Shown here piece by piece: positions 35,471 through 47,250 of a DNA stretch of 64,000 nucleotides. Position 1 is the stretch's first letter; the number at the start of each line of letters is the position of its first letter. The notes below the pieces were generated by a model, which was given only the letters and a program-made list of their open reading frames with translations, was not told the DNA's origin and searched no databases. The position numbers were made by a program, and so were the translations under genes. The stretch comes from Callorhinus ursinus (taxonomy: Eukaryota > Chordata > Mammalia > Carnivora > Otariidae), in assembly GCF_003265705.1 (NCBI RefSeq), contig NW_020313255.1:319013-383012 (forward strand). The letters are read 5' to 3'.

Positions 35471-37609
35471 GCAAGAGCTGGTGGAGGGGCGGCCCCACCT
35501 TGTGGCCAGGCCCTCACCTGCCACCGTGCCACCCGACCCAGACCAGGACACCCCGCCCCTTCCTGCGGGTCCCTGGTGGAGCCATCCTGACCCAGGGTGG
35601 TGGCCCCGGGCCCACCCTGACCGAGCTCCGTCTACCTGGATGCACCCAGCCCACAGAACCAGGCAGATCCAGGGCGGGGGCAGGGCTGGGCGGGCAGCCA
35701 GCAACCACCCCTGCCCACGGCTCCTGCTGTCTCTGCTCCAGCACCCCCCGGAGCAGCACCCTGGGGCCCCAAGAAAACCATCAGTGGGGGCGGTTATCAC
35801 TACACCCCGCTCAGTTCTTCCACCCAACCCCCCTAGCCCTCAGGCCTTGCTTCCCTTTCACAAAATGAGGGGAGTATCAGACACTCTCCAGAGACCTTGG
35901 GCCAGCAGCTCTGGGCCAGCTCCTCACCAAAGTAAAACCGTGACTGCCCAGCCCCTCTGCGGGCGGGGGCAGGGGACGAGGGTTCTCCTAAAAGGGCCAC
36001 ACGGGTCCGAGACAAGGGGAGCAGCCCATGGTGCCATCCCAAGCCTCCGCCTGTAGCCTTGAGCTGGTTGCCAGACCTCTTGGACACCAGTTCACCTGCC
36101 TCCTCCTGATGCCTCGCTGGGGACAGTGGCCTGACCCCTGGGCAAGGCTGACCCATGTGCACTCAGCCCTGGGGTGCCCTCGCCCATAAAGCACAGAGCA
36201 CAGCACCCACAGTCACAGACAGGCACCCATCTGCCCCAGGCAGCGTCTCCCTGAGGACACCACGACCCCTGGGGCCACCGGTGGGAAGATCTGGGCCTCC
36301 TGGACCCCCAGGGATAGGCCCATGGTGCCCGGTGCCCTTCAGCAGCCAGTAGGCCACCGCAGAGCCCCAGCCCCCCGCCCTGTGCGCCCACCTTCACGCC
36401 CTCGGGTGGGGCTGGCTGGGAGCCACAGCGGTCCTGCTGGCCATCCCCGGGCCCTGTGTGTTCGCTTCCCTCCTTCTCCCCAAAGAAAAATATATTTTCC
36501 AAGAGCGGCTGACTTTATTTTGCTCACTTTACCCTCACGTATGGCCCACCTTACGACTAGGACTTGGCGCTGACTGCCTCAATCCCATCACATTTCGGAG
36601 CAGGAGGAATGATCCGGTGTCTTACGGCTGCAGCAACCTCTGCTCCACCTGAGCTGGGCAGACACGGGAGACGGAGGGGAGCCTGGGTGGGAGGTCAGAG
36701 GCGCAACCCCAGACCGGGGGACAGAGGGACATGCCCCTGCTCAGGGGGCCGGCTCTGCTGTTCCTTCCGAGACCAGGGGTGGGAGAGGGAGAAGGCGGCA
36801 GCGGTGGAGACGGGGAGCAGGGCCCCGCTCCCACGCTGGCGGCTTCACGATGTGATCTTACAGAAACCTCGGTCTCCGCAGATGTGCCAGCCCAGTCGAG
36901 AAGAGTCTCACCGGACTGAGGGGGAGCCGTATGCCCGACTGCGGGTGTCCTGAGGAGCCTCGGACACATGGAGGAGTGTGGCCACGGAGGCAGGATGGGA
37001 GGGGTGTGGCATGAGCCAAGGAATGCCCACAGCTGCTAGAGGCTGGGAGGGCCTGGGGGGGGCGGGGCGGGGCACGGGCCTGTGACACCCTGACCTCCAG
37101 ACCCTGGCGAGCACAAAGTTCAGCTGTTTCAGGCCACTCAGCTGGTTGGCCTCCAGGAAATGCACACAACCTGCCCCATGGACACTGACCTTGACCCTGC
37201 TCTGAGGGAATGGGGACCCACTGGTTTCAGACGGGTCTGCCCAGACTTGGATGATGTCCCTCAGGAGCGAGGCTGGGTCAGGGGAGGTAGAGGAGACAGG
37301 TCTGCGGGGCTGAGGAAGCTGCTCCCCTGCTCCCCACACCCACTGCCCTCCACCTGTGGAAACACACATCAGACAGAGCGTCCCCCAATGACGTGATGCG
37401 CCACGTCCAGTGGATGGGCCAGTCCACACTGCAGCATCCCAACCCGAGACACGCTGCCTGGTACCACGCGTTAGCCTCAGACTCAGGCCGGGAGGCATTC
37501 TGCAAAACTGGCCCGGAAAATGGAGTCAAGGTCACCAGACCCAAGAAAGACCACGGAAGGTTCCAGGCTGAGGTAGCCTAAGAGACACAGTAAGGCTCAG
37601 ACACGTAAG
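35471..37609. other. Intronic sequence, nothing recognised
   Basis: GC-rich intron. An AT-richer patch lies at 36480-36600. No exon or named repeat can be defended. Confidence 0.5.
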
Positions 37610-38330
37610 AGCATGCCCATGCTCACAGCGGCATTATTCACAAAGCCCAGAGGTAGAAATGATCCAAGTGTCCATCGACAGAGCCATGGGCAAGCAAACG
37701 TGGTCCGTCCACAGTGTGGAGCGTGGCTCAGCCTTAGAAGGCAGGAATCCCCGACCCAGTGCTCCGTGAGGCAGGACACCGTGCTCCGTGAGAACAGCCG
37801 GACGCAGAAGGACAAATGCGGCAGGGTCTGCTCCCGTGACGCCCTGGGGCAATGGGACCCACAGACACAGGGAAGGGAGCTGCTGTCTTGCGGGGACCAG
37901 TTTCTTCTTCGCCGGAGGACAAGTCCTGCAGACGGATGGTGGCCGACCACTTAGCAGCACTGAACCGCAAAACTTCAAAAGGGTCGAGATCACAGACGGC
38001 GATGTTATGTGTTGTTGACCACAATAAAGGGAGGGGGAGAAAGAAATTCAAGGGGGGGGGGCTGCGGACTGGGGGAGGGGCGGGGGGCAGGAGGGCGGGG
38101 GGGAGGGGGGGGGGGGGGGGGGGGGGGGGAGGGGGGATCGTGTGTAACGGGACAGAGTCCAGTCTGGGAAGATGACCGTGTTCTGGGGACGGGCGGAGGG
38201 GATGGACAGAGGGACGGGTGCACAACGGTGTGAGTGCACGGACATCCCCCGACTGTGCCCTTACAACTGGTTAAAGTGGTAATTTTATATATAAGCAACT
38301 AGAATTTTTTTGAATTACAACTTTAAAGGC
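37610..38330 (+). repeat. GC-shifted L1 3'-end fragment with long G-rich tract
   Basis: 'gcggcattattcacaaagcc', 'ccaagtgtccatcgaca' and the end 'ggttaaagtggtaatttta' match the L1 ORF2 C-terminus and 3'UTR. A very G-rich tract (about 38055-38135, with a run of some 22 G) sits where L1 3'UTRs carry their polypurine tract. Confidence 0.8.
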
Positions 38331-38334
38331 AGCC

Positions 38335-39365
38335 CTGCCAAAGGCCTGGAACGTGGACCCACAGCGATGCTCTGGCTGCAAAGGGCGATCCTGGTCTAGT
38401 GGGCTGTCTCAGAGACCACCAGCTGTTGTGCGCACGGGACGCAGTGACTACTCAGGGCAACTTATTCTCAAATCGTTCCAGGAAAAGTTTTCCTTTCCAT
38501 TTTCCTGAGATATTAAGAACCTGACAAGAGACCCAGGGCAAAACCACAGGGCAGCCCCCACGACCTGGGGGCTCTCACTCTGCAGTCCAGCCCGGCCCAG
38601 GTCAGTCTGCGTGGCTTAGAGAGGCGTGGGGAGAGACCGGGGACCCTGCTCCTCCACCAAGAAGGGCCCCAAGGCCTGCACCTCATCTCTCCAGAGCCAG
38701 ATGCCTGCTTCTTGTGGTCCTGGGTCCAGGAGTGGGGGGCCCCTCGAGGTCTGGCCTGGTGAGGACCTTAGGGCAGCACCACCTTCTGCTCCCACACCCC
38801 ACTGCCTGGACGCTGCAGCCCACCTCCAGCCCGTTCTGGGAACCCACCTCCTCTGCTGGGTTACTTCCCTCACTTCATGAGCTCACTTTTCTTCTGGGGG
38901 AGGAACAGAGGAGGAGTCACAGGGCCCCCGTGGCCCCAGTCTGTGCTACAGTTTGGGACTCGGCACACAGGCAGGCCCAGCCTTGAGGACTCCTCTGTGG
39001 CCGACGCGCCTTTCCTGGCCCTTTCACGTGACAGGGACTGGCCAACTAAACTAGGTTACAACAATTAACACAAATTCTGCCTCCTGTCCCAAAACTTACA
39101 TAACCATAGACACTGTGTCTCAGGAAACTCTTCCTCCGCCCATGGCCCCGTTTCCTGCCCTCGACCCCGGCTCTGGTCCTGAAAACAAAGCTCCTTCTAG
39201 ACTTCCCAACTGGTACTGGCCCTTCGGCCCCGCCATCCGGTACTTGTCTGAGCAGTGGTCACTGTCCATGTGTCTGGCTGCCCACCCTCCTGGGCAAGAG
39301 CAGGGTGGAGCCAAATGGCCTGTCTCAGCAAGTCCCCACCCCCTGACTTCCCAAACAGCACCTCC
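38335..39365. other. Intronic sequence, nothing recognised
   Basis: No repeat, exon or RNA gene that I can support. Confidence 0.5.
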
Positions 39366-39369
39366 TCCC

Positions 39370-39830
39370 CGCCAGGCACGGAAGGATTTCTGTGACCCCC
39401 CCTGGCCCCACACACACACTGGGTTGATAACATCTCCCGGATTCATGTCCACCCAGGTCCTCAGAACGGGACCTTACTTGAAGACAGGGTCTTTGTGGAC
39501 ATGACGAGTTAAGGATGGAGATGAGGGATGTAGGGTGGGCCCGGCCCCTGTGACTGGTGTCCTCGTAAGAAGAGAGACATTTGAACACACGCAGAGGGAG
39601 GACAGCCGTGTGACCATCGAGGCAGAGGGAGCGGGGTGGGTCTACAAGCCAAGGGACGCCAAGGGACGCCAGCACCCGCAGAAGCTGGGAGAGGCCGAGA
39701 TTCTGCCCTCGAGCCTCCAGAAGGAAGCAGCCCGGCCCACTGCTTGACTTTGGGCCTCTGGCCGCCAGAACTGTGGGGAGTACACTTCTGTCACTGTAAA
39801 CCACCAGGTGTACGGTCAGCTGTTGCCAGG
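39370..39830 (+). mobile_element. Old LTR-type element, MaLR-like
   Basis: 'cagaacgggaccttacttg', 'agacagggtctttgtgg', 'agggtgggcccggcccctg', 'gactggtgtcctcgtaag', 'ggtctacaagccaaggga', then 'gcctctggccgccagaactg' follow the order of a common mammalian LTR resembling MLT1/MST. It has no internal viral genes. The family name is tentative. Confidence 0.65.
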
Positions 39831-40109
39831 GCCACAGGGTGCCCGTAAGGCTCACGCCCTCCCTGCCTGTCTGCCATCTCTGCACGCGCAAACCACTGCC
39901 CTCCTGGAGCAGACAGGCACCAACAAAGCAGCGGGGGGGAGGGGGAGGGAGGCCCACCAGGAGGGGGAGGAGCTTCGCAAGAAAGAGAGAAGCACCTGTC
40001 AGGTCACCGGGGGCAACGGCAGGCTAGAGGCGGCCCGGCCCTCCAGCCAGAGTGTTCGTGCCCAGAGCATCACCTCCGCGGCGACCAGAAAGTGGGATGA
40101 GCCCCGGGT

Positions 40110-40260
40110 CTGCATCCTTCAAAGCTCTTCCCCCATTTTACATGTGGGGAAACTGAGGCCCGGGGAGGTCACCATGTTCACCTAGGGTGCCAAAGCAGCA
40201 CAGTGAAGAACAGGGTTCAAAAATCCCAAGATGACACGCCCGGACTCTGCAGAAAGTGGG
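40110..40260 (+). repeat. MIR element
   Basis: 'cccccattttacatgtgggg', 'aaactgaggcccgggg', 'agcagcacagtgaagaac' match the MIR core and its 3' side. Confidence 0.8.
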
Positions 40261-40264
40261 GGCT

Positions 40265-41210
40265 TGACCAAGCGCAGCCCTGCACCACCCGGCAGGATCG
40301 TGGGGACTGTCACAGTCCTGTCCAGCCCCGGCTGCCTCCAAAACCCGGTCCTCTTCCTACCTGTGCGGCCCCAAGGGACAGCGAGACTCCCGTCCACTCG
40401 GGGGGGGCATGGCACACCCCTGTGCAGGGGGTCCCCGGCTTCCGGACCTTGCCCACTCATGACCACGCTCACAGGAAGGGAGGGCCATCTGAGGTTCTGG
40501 GGCCCCACCAGGCTTCCACAGCTCCAGGTGGATGCTACTCCTGAGGACACATAAATGGGTTCTTCTGCCCCAAACGTGCTCTGCCCGACTTCTTCTAGAC
40601 AGTGGGAGAGGGCATGCGGAGGGAAATCCTAAAGCCATTAGACTGCGGCCCCGACATCAGGACCAGCTGGGGGCTGGTGATGGAGGGAGCCATCCTCAGA
40701 CTTTGCCCACCTCGCCTCTCTCCCCAAGGGCACAAGTGTGAGTGGACAGTCCATGCCACAAGGCAGACCCAAGGTCGGCCCGCCACACGCCCCTCGGGGG
40801 CTGCCCCGCGCCCCTGCACGCTGCAAAGCCAGGGTGCGAAGTCAGTGAGTAGGATGGCCTCTGCACCCAGGGGGGCAGGACGGGGTCTGTGACCTCGGTC
40901 CCTCCCTCAGGGAATGACAAGTGCTTGGGGCTCGTGAACCCCCAGGTCCAGTCACTCCCAGTGCCGGTCACAGGGAAGCACACCGCTGGGCCGCCTGCAG
41001 GGAACACAGGGACCTCTGGGAAGGCCAGGTGCCAGCGCGGAGGCAACACTCACTCAACAAACACCACGATGCCCGGTGGTCAGCCAGGAGGAAGAGAGCT
41101 GTCCTGAAGCCTCCCCCGGGGCCTGGGCTGCCCCTGCTCCCAGTGTCCCTCAGCGTCCCCCTGGAGGCACAGCCCCCGTGCCCCACGCCCATCCTGGGAG
41201 CAGGTTTCCC
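40265..41210. other. Intronic sequence, nothing recognised
   Basis: GC-rich, no gene or repeat supported. Confidence 0.5.
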
Positions 41211-41214
41211 CGAG

Positions 41215-41440
41215 GAGCCAGCAGGCAATTTGCATAATATTCTTTGCAAGTTAATATCAGCCTCTGATAATGATCTCGGCATAGCGTGGAGCGCTGAGGC
41301 GGCTGTTACAACACTAAGTAATCATATTTTAAATTATGTTTCCCTTTATAGAAAGGTGTTGCAAAAACACACAGACATGAAATCTGTCTGTAGCAGCCCC
41401 ACTGCCAACCACCTGACCAGCTTCCCAGTGACGGCTGTGA
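41215..41440. promoter_or_regulatory. AT-rich islet with perfect octamer, candidate enhancer
   Basis: A perfect POU octamer ATTTGCAT (41228-41235) is followed by AATATTC, 'gttaatatcagcctctgata', 'agtaatcatattttaaat' and 'gttgcaaaaac'. It is unique, AT-rich sequence in a GC-rich intron and not assignable to a repeat. Function is inferred. Confidence 0.4.
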
Positions 41441-41444
41441 CTGC

Positions 41445-42140
41445 AGCACTGGGATCCGGGAAAGCCCACCCCGCCGGCCGGACCCAGACACCACAGGCCA
41501 CATGCCACCCTGGACCCCAGCCTTGCCCAGGCCGGGAAGGGGAGGGGGCTGCCCGGCTGGGGCTCTGCCCCCGCCCAGGGCGAGTCCTCACAGAGAACTC
41601 CACGGGGGCACCTACCACCCACTCTTGCCAGGGGTCCCCACTACCCTGACCATAGGCAAGAGGGGCTCCCCCTTCCCACAGTCCCCAGCCCCAGCCTCAC
41701 GCTGGAGACCCCAGTGCCCAGGAGGCCAGACTTCCATGGGATGCACGGGGGATGCACGATCCTGAGAACTCAAAACTCTAGGCTTTGGTGCGCGCAGCCC
41801 TTCATGTCCCACCGAGGGCCTGGCCGGTGGCGCCTCCGTACCCCCCTCACCCAGCATCTGGGCTCTGCACCCTCTCCCCAGGCAGGTGAGCTCAGCCTTG
41901 ACTCTGGCACACCCACACCCCGGCGGCGGCTCATCCAACAGCCCGGGGAGGCTGTCCCGTCCCAGCAACCCTGGAAGCCCGGCAATGGCCCCAGGGGCAG
42001 AAGAGACCCCCGCCCTGGGGCAGCCGCAGGGGCGACAGGAGCTGGAGGGGCAGGGGTCCCCGCCCTGCTCAGAAAGGGAGCCCCGCAGGGGAGGCCGTGT
42101 ACTCCCCGGCTCCCCTCTCCCTTGGCTTCGGAGCCAGGGC
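41445..42140. other. Intronic sequence, nothing recognised
   Basis: GC-rich, no gene or repeat supported. Confidence 0.5.
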
Positions 42141-42144
42141 CACC

Positions 42145-42525
42145 ACTCAACCTTTATTTTCTTAAAAGCTTTTTTTTCTTTTTTATTAAAAAAAAAAATC
42201 CAATTATAGCACAAATCTCTCAGCAGGGGTCAGTGTGGAACAAGAATAGCCCAACTTAATGGACATGACACAGGCAAGATTAATGCCTAAAGGGCTTCAA
42301 AAGTTGTATGATGCAGATTTCATTAACATTTTAATTGTAATGTATCTTTTTAATCTTGCCTCTCTAATGGCTTTATATTCAAAAAAAGGGGAAAAAACTG
42401 CTGACACAACAAAAAGTATCAGTATACACAATTTAACAAAGGCGCTCAGCAGTGCAACGGAAACTAAATTAAATGAGCAAAACTATGTTAACATTTTGAT
42501 TTTTTTTAACAGCACAAAAGTCAGG
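42145..42525. promoter_or_regulatory. Large AT-rich islet (~380 bp), candidate conserved enhancer
   Basis: A sharp compositional island with repeated TAAT/ATTA homeodomain cores ('caagattaatgcc', 'ttcattaacattttaattg', 'tttaatcttgcctctctaat') and 'ggacatgacacaggc'. 'agattaat' and 'ttaatctt' occur as an inverted pair. No L1, SINE or LTR wording was recognised. Inferred regulatory element. Confidence 0.4.
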
Positions 42526-42529
42526 AATG

Positions 42530-43595
42530 CGGCAGAGGCGGGTACTTCTCCCTTCCTGGCACAGGGACAGGGACGGGGCAGAGAAAGGGGCCAGCAGGGG
42601 CAGAGGCTGAGGGCCAGGACGGAGAGCCCCAGGAGGCCCCACATGCCAGAAAGACCCAGGGCAACGTCCTGCTCCTGACCGACCGACAGGCACAGGGGCA
42701 CCCCACAGTCTGGGAGAAAGAGGGAGGGATGCGTCCTCCAGAGCACACCAGCTGTCAGAGTGGACGGCCCCTGGTGCTGGGGGGTGGGGAAGGGGCATCT
42801 AGGGGCATCACCATAACAGGTGTGTTTTGTGGGGCCAAGGCTGGGGTTGCAGACAAGCAGGCATCCCACCCCCAACACCCACAGCGAGGGACCCCAGGCA
42901 GCTCAAATCGATGGGGCAGCCGCATATCACTGGCTCCAACTCTCAGAGACTGTTTGCAGAAATACACCTGGTCCTGACCAGGGAGGGCTCCGGAGATTTT
43001 TATTTTCAATCAACAAACACTCAGAGCACTGCTGCTCTATCGGATGGTGTACCCCAAATCCACCTCTCCTCTCAGCAACACCCCCAGCCCCTCCCCCCAA
43101 GGCAAGGCCTCCCTCAGGGACCTGGTGGCTGGGGCTGGGGCTGGGGCTGGGCCCGGGGGCGGGCCAGCCTGGGGCCTGGGACACAGCTCTGCAGCAGGAC
43201 TCTGCTCAAACCCAGTGACTATATATGGGCACTTTCAGGCCCCTGTGGTCCCCGCCCCCGACCTGCCTGCTTCTCAGGCGGCAGGCAGGCGCTGGGCGGG
43301 GCCCATCCATGGCCATGTGCCCTCCTGGATGCCAGGGCCCAGGGCCGAGGGGGAGGGGGAAGCTTCCCCAGGAGACCCAGACTCAGCCTCTCCTCCCCCT
43401 GGGACCAGAGAACAGCGCCTCAGAGAAAAGCATGCCTGCGTCCTCCCCGGAGCCACGGAGAAGAGCCTCCCCTTAAAGGGACATGTGCTCCTCACTGGCT
43501 CCTGCCCACGTACAGGGAGGGGGCATCCCGAGAGGGCCTCCAGGCTGGGCCCAACCTGCACAGAGGCCCGAGGCCGGGCCTGCTCACCTTCAGCC
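42530..43595. other. Intronic sequence, nothing but a small GGCTGG repeat
   Basis: A short (GGGGCT)n array lies at about 43128-43152. Otherwise it is unrecognised GC-rich intron. Confidence 0.5.
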
Positions 43596-43599
43596 GGCA

Positions 43600-43745
43600 A
43601 GCAAACGAGGAAGCTACTACTTCACAGGGAAACACACACACAGGCCAGGGTGGGGCTCAGAGAGGGTGCGTTCAGCATCCAAGGTCACATAGCTCCAGGC
43701 AGGATGTGACCTGGGAGCTCCCCTGCAGCTCCAGCTCCAGCCTCA
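43600..43745 (+). repeat. Probable MIR element
   Basis: 'acttcacagggaaacacac', 'ggggctcagagagggtg', 'ccaaggtcacatagctcc' resembles the MIR 3' half ('gaggctcagagaggttaag..caaggtcacacagct'). Confidence 0.6.
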
Positions 43746-43749
43746 CTGC

Positions 43750-44930
43750 CTTGTCCAGGGCCAGTCGGCACGTGCTGGGGCAGGGGGGCCCGGAGAGCCC
43801 AGGGTCACGGTCAGAGCCCCCTCCGTTCCTGCTCCCGCTGCCCTTGTCCTCAAGGACACTGCCCCACTCTGAAGATGCTAACCACCAAGGCGGCCACCAG
43901 AGAGCCCCACTCCAAAGTTCACGTCCCAAGTGTCAATGGCTACTCCTTCCAGAGCCCTCTGTGTCCACCCACAGCCCGCCAGACCCTCACCCTCAGGGCC
44001 CCACTTCCAAAACCTGAACTCGCAAGCACAAAGGCCAGAGGCCACCGCGGATGAAGCCCAGCTCCCAGCATGCAGCAGCTGCAGGACACACGAAGAGGGA
44101 GCCCTGGCCAGCAGGGCCCTGGAGTTTACAAAGAGCCGGAGAGCCAGGCCTGGTGAGAGCAAGCGTTTGCGAGGAGAAACCGAGACTGCCAGGAGCCCTG
44201 CCCTGCCCAGAGTGTCGGAGCTGAATGCTCTCCCCGGCCTGCACCGGGGTCCCTGGAGCCCTGGTCCTCGTCAGGGCACAACCACGGCAGCCCAGGCCAC
44301 GCAGGCCTCGCCCACAGGTCACAGGGTGGGGCCCACACACCCCTGAATTGAGGTGTAGACTGGAAAAGACAACGGGCGGTAGCCCCAAGCCGAGCCGCAC
44401 CGCAAGTACCCAAGGGCCAAGCTGCTCATCTCGGGGAGGAATGGGAGGCCAGACAGGGGTGCAGCACAGAGCTGGGCGAGGGGCTCCAACAGGGCCCAGG
44501 ACACAGTGCTCCGCAGACCCTGCAGGCCAGGGCGGGCGAGGGGCCCAACCCAGCCAGCCCTCAACAGGCCCTGAGGCCACTCCCAGCCCCAGGCAGACCC
44601 CAGCCCCAACCAGACCTCACTAGCTCCCAAAGTGGGGCCACCCAGAACTGGAGTAGCTCACCGTGTACCTCAGGATGCAGCCAGGGACTGACGGGTCGCA
44701 CCTGCTCCTGCCCGGGACCCCCCAAAGAGTAGCAGCACATCACAGGACCGTGCTCCCCTCCAAAAGCCCAGGCCTGGAAGACCAGGCTCAGGCACAAGCC
44801 AGGTGGCTAACACTACCCTGAACCGGAAGGCAGCTTGGCGTGTCCCCAGAACCTAACCACGGCCAAACTTCCCGAGTATGCCCACTGCACAGGGCTCAAC
44901 ACGTGGAGTGTTCCGGGGTGAGGGGCCGTG
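43750..44930. other. Sequence between MIR and inverted duplication, nothing recognised
   Basis: GC-rich, no gene or repeat supported. Confidence 0.5.
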
Positions 44931-44935
44931 ATCTG

Positions 44936-45266
44936 GTGCGGTCTGGGCTGGTGTGGGTCTCTCCCCAGATCTTCCCACCCACCCCTACCCCTTCCTCCCC
45001 CTCCTCTCCTCTGGAGCCCCGGACTCCCTCCCCTGCCTCTCCAGTGTGCCCAGTGGATGGCAGCAGGGGGTTCTCAGCACTCACTCACTGTCACTTAGGT
45101 CTCGCAAGGACGCCGGGAGACGCGGCCTCTGTTACTGGCTCCATTTCACAGGTGAGGAAGCAGCTTGGCACGCAGGAGCCAGGTAGAGAGGGTCAGGCAG
45201 CGGGCGCAGCCTCCCACCTCCCAGACAGCCACCGTGTCCCTCCCACCTGTGGCCCCCTGTGGCGCC
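44936..45266 (+). repeat. Left arm of a ~330-bp inverted duplication (contains MIR)
   Basis: This arm matches the reverse complement of 46124-46461 at about 93-95% by eye, including a ~60-bp identical stretch from 'gggagacgcggcctctgtta' to 'gcttggcacgcag'. It carries a MIR core ('ctccatttcacaggtgagga') at about 45139-45160 plus flanking non-MIR sequence, so the duplicated unit is larger than the MIR. Confidence 0.92.
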
Positions 45267-46123
45267 CTTCATCAGACTCTCACCACAGCTGCCCCCAGCC
45301 TGGGGGGCCGCTCCCACCCCCTGCAGCAACCCCCCCCCACCCCGGGACAACAGAACGCAGGGAGAGCCCGGGCAGGGGAGGCCCAGGTGGAAGGGGCCCA
45401 CACTGGGCGTGGGCGGTGGACAAGGCTGCCCTGGCACGGAGGGAGCAAGGCCTCAGGGCACGGAGGCTTCCACCCTTGTTGATGTCCAGTGCCGGGGACT
45501 GCAACAGGAGGCCTGGGGCTGGCCCTCACGGTCCACCCCCAGCTCTGCATTCCAGTGAGCACAGGCCTCAGAGGCAAGGGTGTAAGGATGGAGCCTTGGG
45601 AACATTCAATGCCACAGTTTTCATCTCCTGTCCCATGGTGGGTACTGAGCCCACCTTAGCTCAGGATGCAAGGCAGGCAGGCGGGACCCTGAAGCCAAGG
45701 TTCAGGAGGAACCCCAGCCGCAAACACCAGCTCAGCGCTTGCTGTCACCCCCTTCCGTGAATAACGCATGCTCGTGTTTTAGTTGGAAAGCAGGGAAAGA
45801 ACCTGGAGACAGCCTCGTGCAGCCTGGTGCTCCCAGGTCAGTTACAGCAGGAGCACCTCTAAATGGGCGCAGGAGAGGATGGGCAGAGCTGGCTCTGAGT
45901 CAGCACCGCCTCTGCCCAGGGTGTGACCACTGAGAGCAGATCTCCGCCAAAAGGTGACAAGTGGTATCTTGTACTTCTGCGCTCTTTCCAGCAGGCTTAC
46001 TGAAAGAGCAGGGGCCCTACATCTTGGGTCTCCTCCTATTTCCTTTGCTCAGGCTCTAGCCAAGGTGCCACCCAGCAGAGGAATGACCCTACCGAAATGC
46101 CAAAGGACCTCCTGGGAGGAACA
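45267..46123. other. Spacer (loop) of the inverted duplication
   Basis: 857 bp, GC-rich in its left part and more balanced on the right. No repeat or gene recognised. An AT-richer patch lies around 45757-45790. Confidence 0.6.
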
Positions 46124-46461
46124 GGCGCCACAGGGGGCCACAGGAGGGAGGGACACGGTGGCTGTCTGGGAGGTGGGAGGCAGCGCCCGCTGCCTGACCC
46201 TCTCTACCTGGCTTCTGCGTGCCAAGCTGCTTCCTCACCTGTGAAATGGAGCCAGTAACAGAGGCCGCGTCTCCCAGCATCCTTGGAGACTTAAGTGACA
46301 GCGAGTGAGTGCTGAGAACCCCCTGCTGCCATCATCTGGGCACACTGGAGGGGGAGGGGAAGGAGCCAGGGGCTCCAGAGGAGGGGGGGGGAGGAAGGGG
46401 TAGGGGTGGGTGGGAAGATCTGGGGAGCGACCCACACCACACCAGGCCACACCAGACCAGA
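46124..46461 (-). repeat. Right arm of the inverted duplication (contains MIR)
   Basis: Reverse complement of 44936-45266 with roughly 15 substitutions and a few small indels, mostly in C/T-rich tracts. The MIR lies on the minus strand here. The outer end shows a short CCAGA tandem ('accagaccagaccagacc' type, about 46451-46470) not seen in the left arm. Confidence 0.92.
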
Positions 46462-46464
46462 CCA

Positions 46465-47050
46465 GACCAGCCAGGAGGGCGGGCCTGCAGCGGGCACAGG
46501 AAGCAGGAGGGCCATGGGCCTGGGCCTCTGCCCCCTCCACTGGGAGAGGGGCAGGCACAGTGCAGTGCCTGCGGACTGCTCAGGTACCGGATGGTGAGCG
46601 CACTGAGGACAGGAAGGACCCCCGCCTCCAGCCTCCAGTGCCCAGCCCCCGCCCAGCCCCCCATCCCACAGGATGGGCTCAACTAGAACATGCCACCAGG
46701 GGACACACAGCTGGGTGCTCGGGGAGTCCCAAGAACTACCCCTAGAAAGAAGGCGTCCAACTGCCCATGTGGGCACAACCTCTCTGATTCGGAGGCCTCC
46801 AGCACGAGGAGGAAGAGAGTGGGAGCAGTGAGAATGGCCCTATAAGGCCACAGCTCCGGGGGACCCACCACCTGCAAATCCAGCGGTGTAATCAGAGAGC
46901 GTCAGGAGAGAGCTGGCAATCACCAGCCCCGGGACCAAACTTCTGAGAAGCCCGGAAGAGGGGGCCCGGAAGAGGGGACCCGGAGGTGACCTCTGACCTC
47001 ACGCCTCCCCCCACACACACACCCCCCAACGCGGCAGACTTCCGAAGAGC
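46465..47050. other. Sequence between inverted duplication and CpG island
   Basis: Nothing recognised. GC content rises toward the island. Confidence 0.5.
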
Positions 47051-47224
47051 CGGGGGTCCTCTGCCTGGGTCATGGGCGTGGGCGCGGGCGGCGGGCTCAG
47101 AGGTCACCTCTGAGGTCCTCAGATCAGGGGCTTGAGCAACAAGACCTCGGGTCCGCAGGGTCGGAGCGGAGGCTGACAGGTGCGAGCCTCCTCCCGGGGC
47201 AGCCGGCCCCCAGGGTCTCCCCAT

Positions 47225-47250
47225 TTTTTTTTTTTTTTTTTTTTTTTTTT
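47225..47250. repeat. T26 homopolymer
   Basis: A run of 26 T at the left edge of the CpG island. No adjoining retroelement body was recognised on either side. Confidence 0.95.

Noticed and set aside
42827..44017. 396-codon plus-strand frame
   Set aside because: Low-complexity Pro/Gly/Ser-rich translation, crossing a probable MIR. No splice or domain support.
44840..45760. 306-codon plus-strand frame with a similar peptide on the minus strand at 46089-46558
   Set aside because: The similarity reflects the inverted duplication, not a conserved protein. It runs through a MIR.
47225..47250. T26 run as a Pol III terminator or the tail of a processed pseudogene on the minus strand
   Set aside because: No Pol III gene lies upstream and no retrocopied body lies on the adjoining side. 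It is treated as a simple homopolymer.
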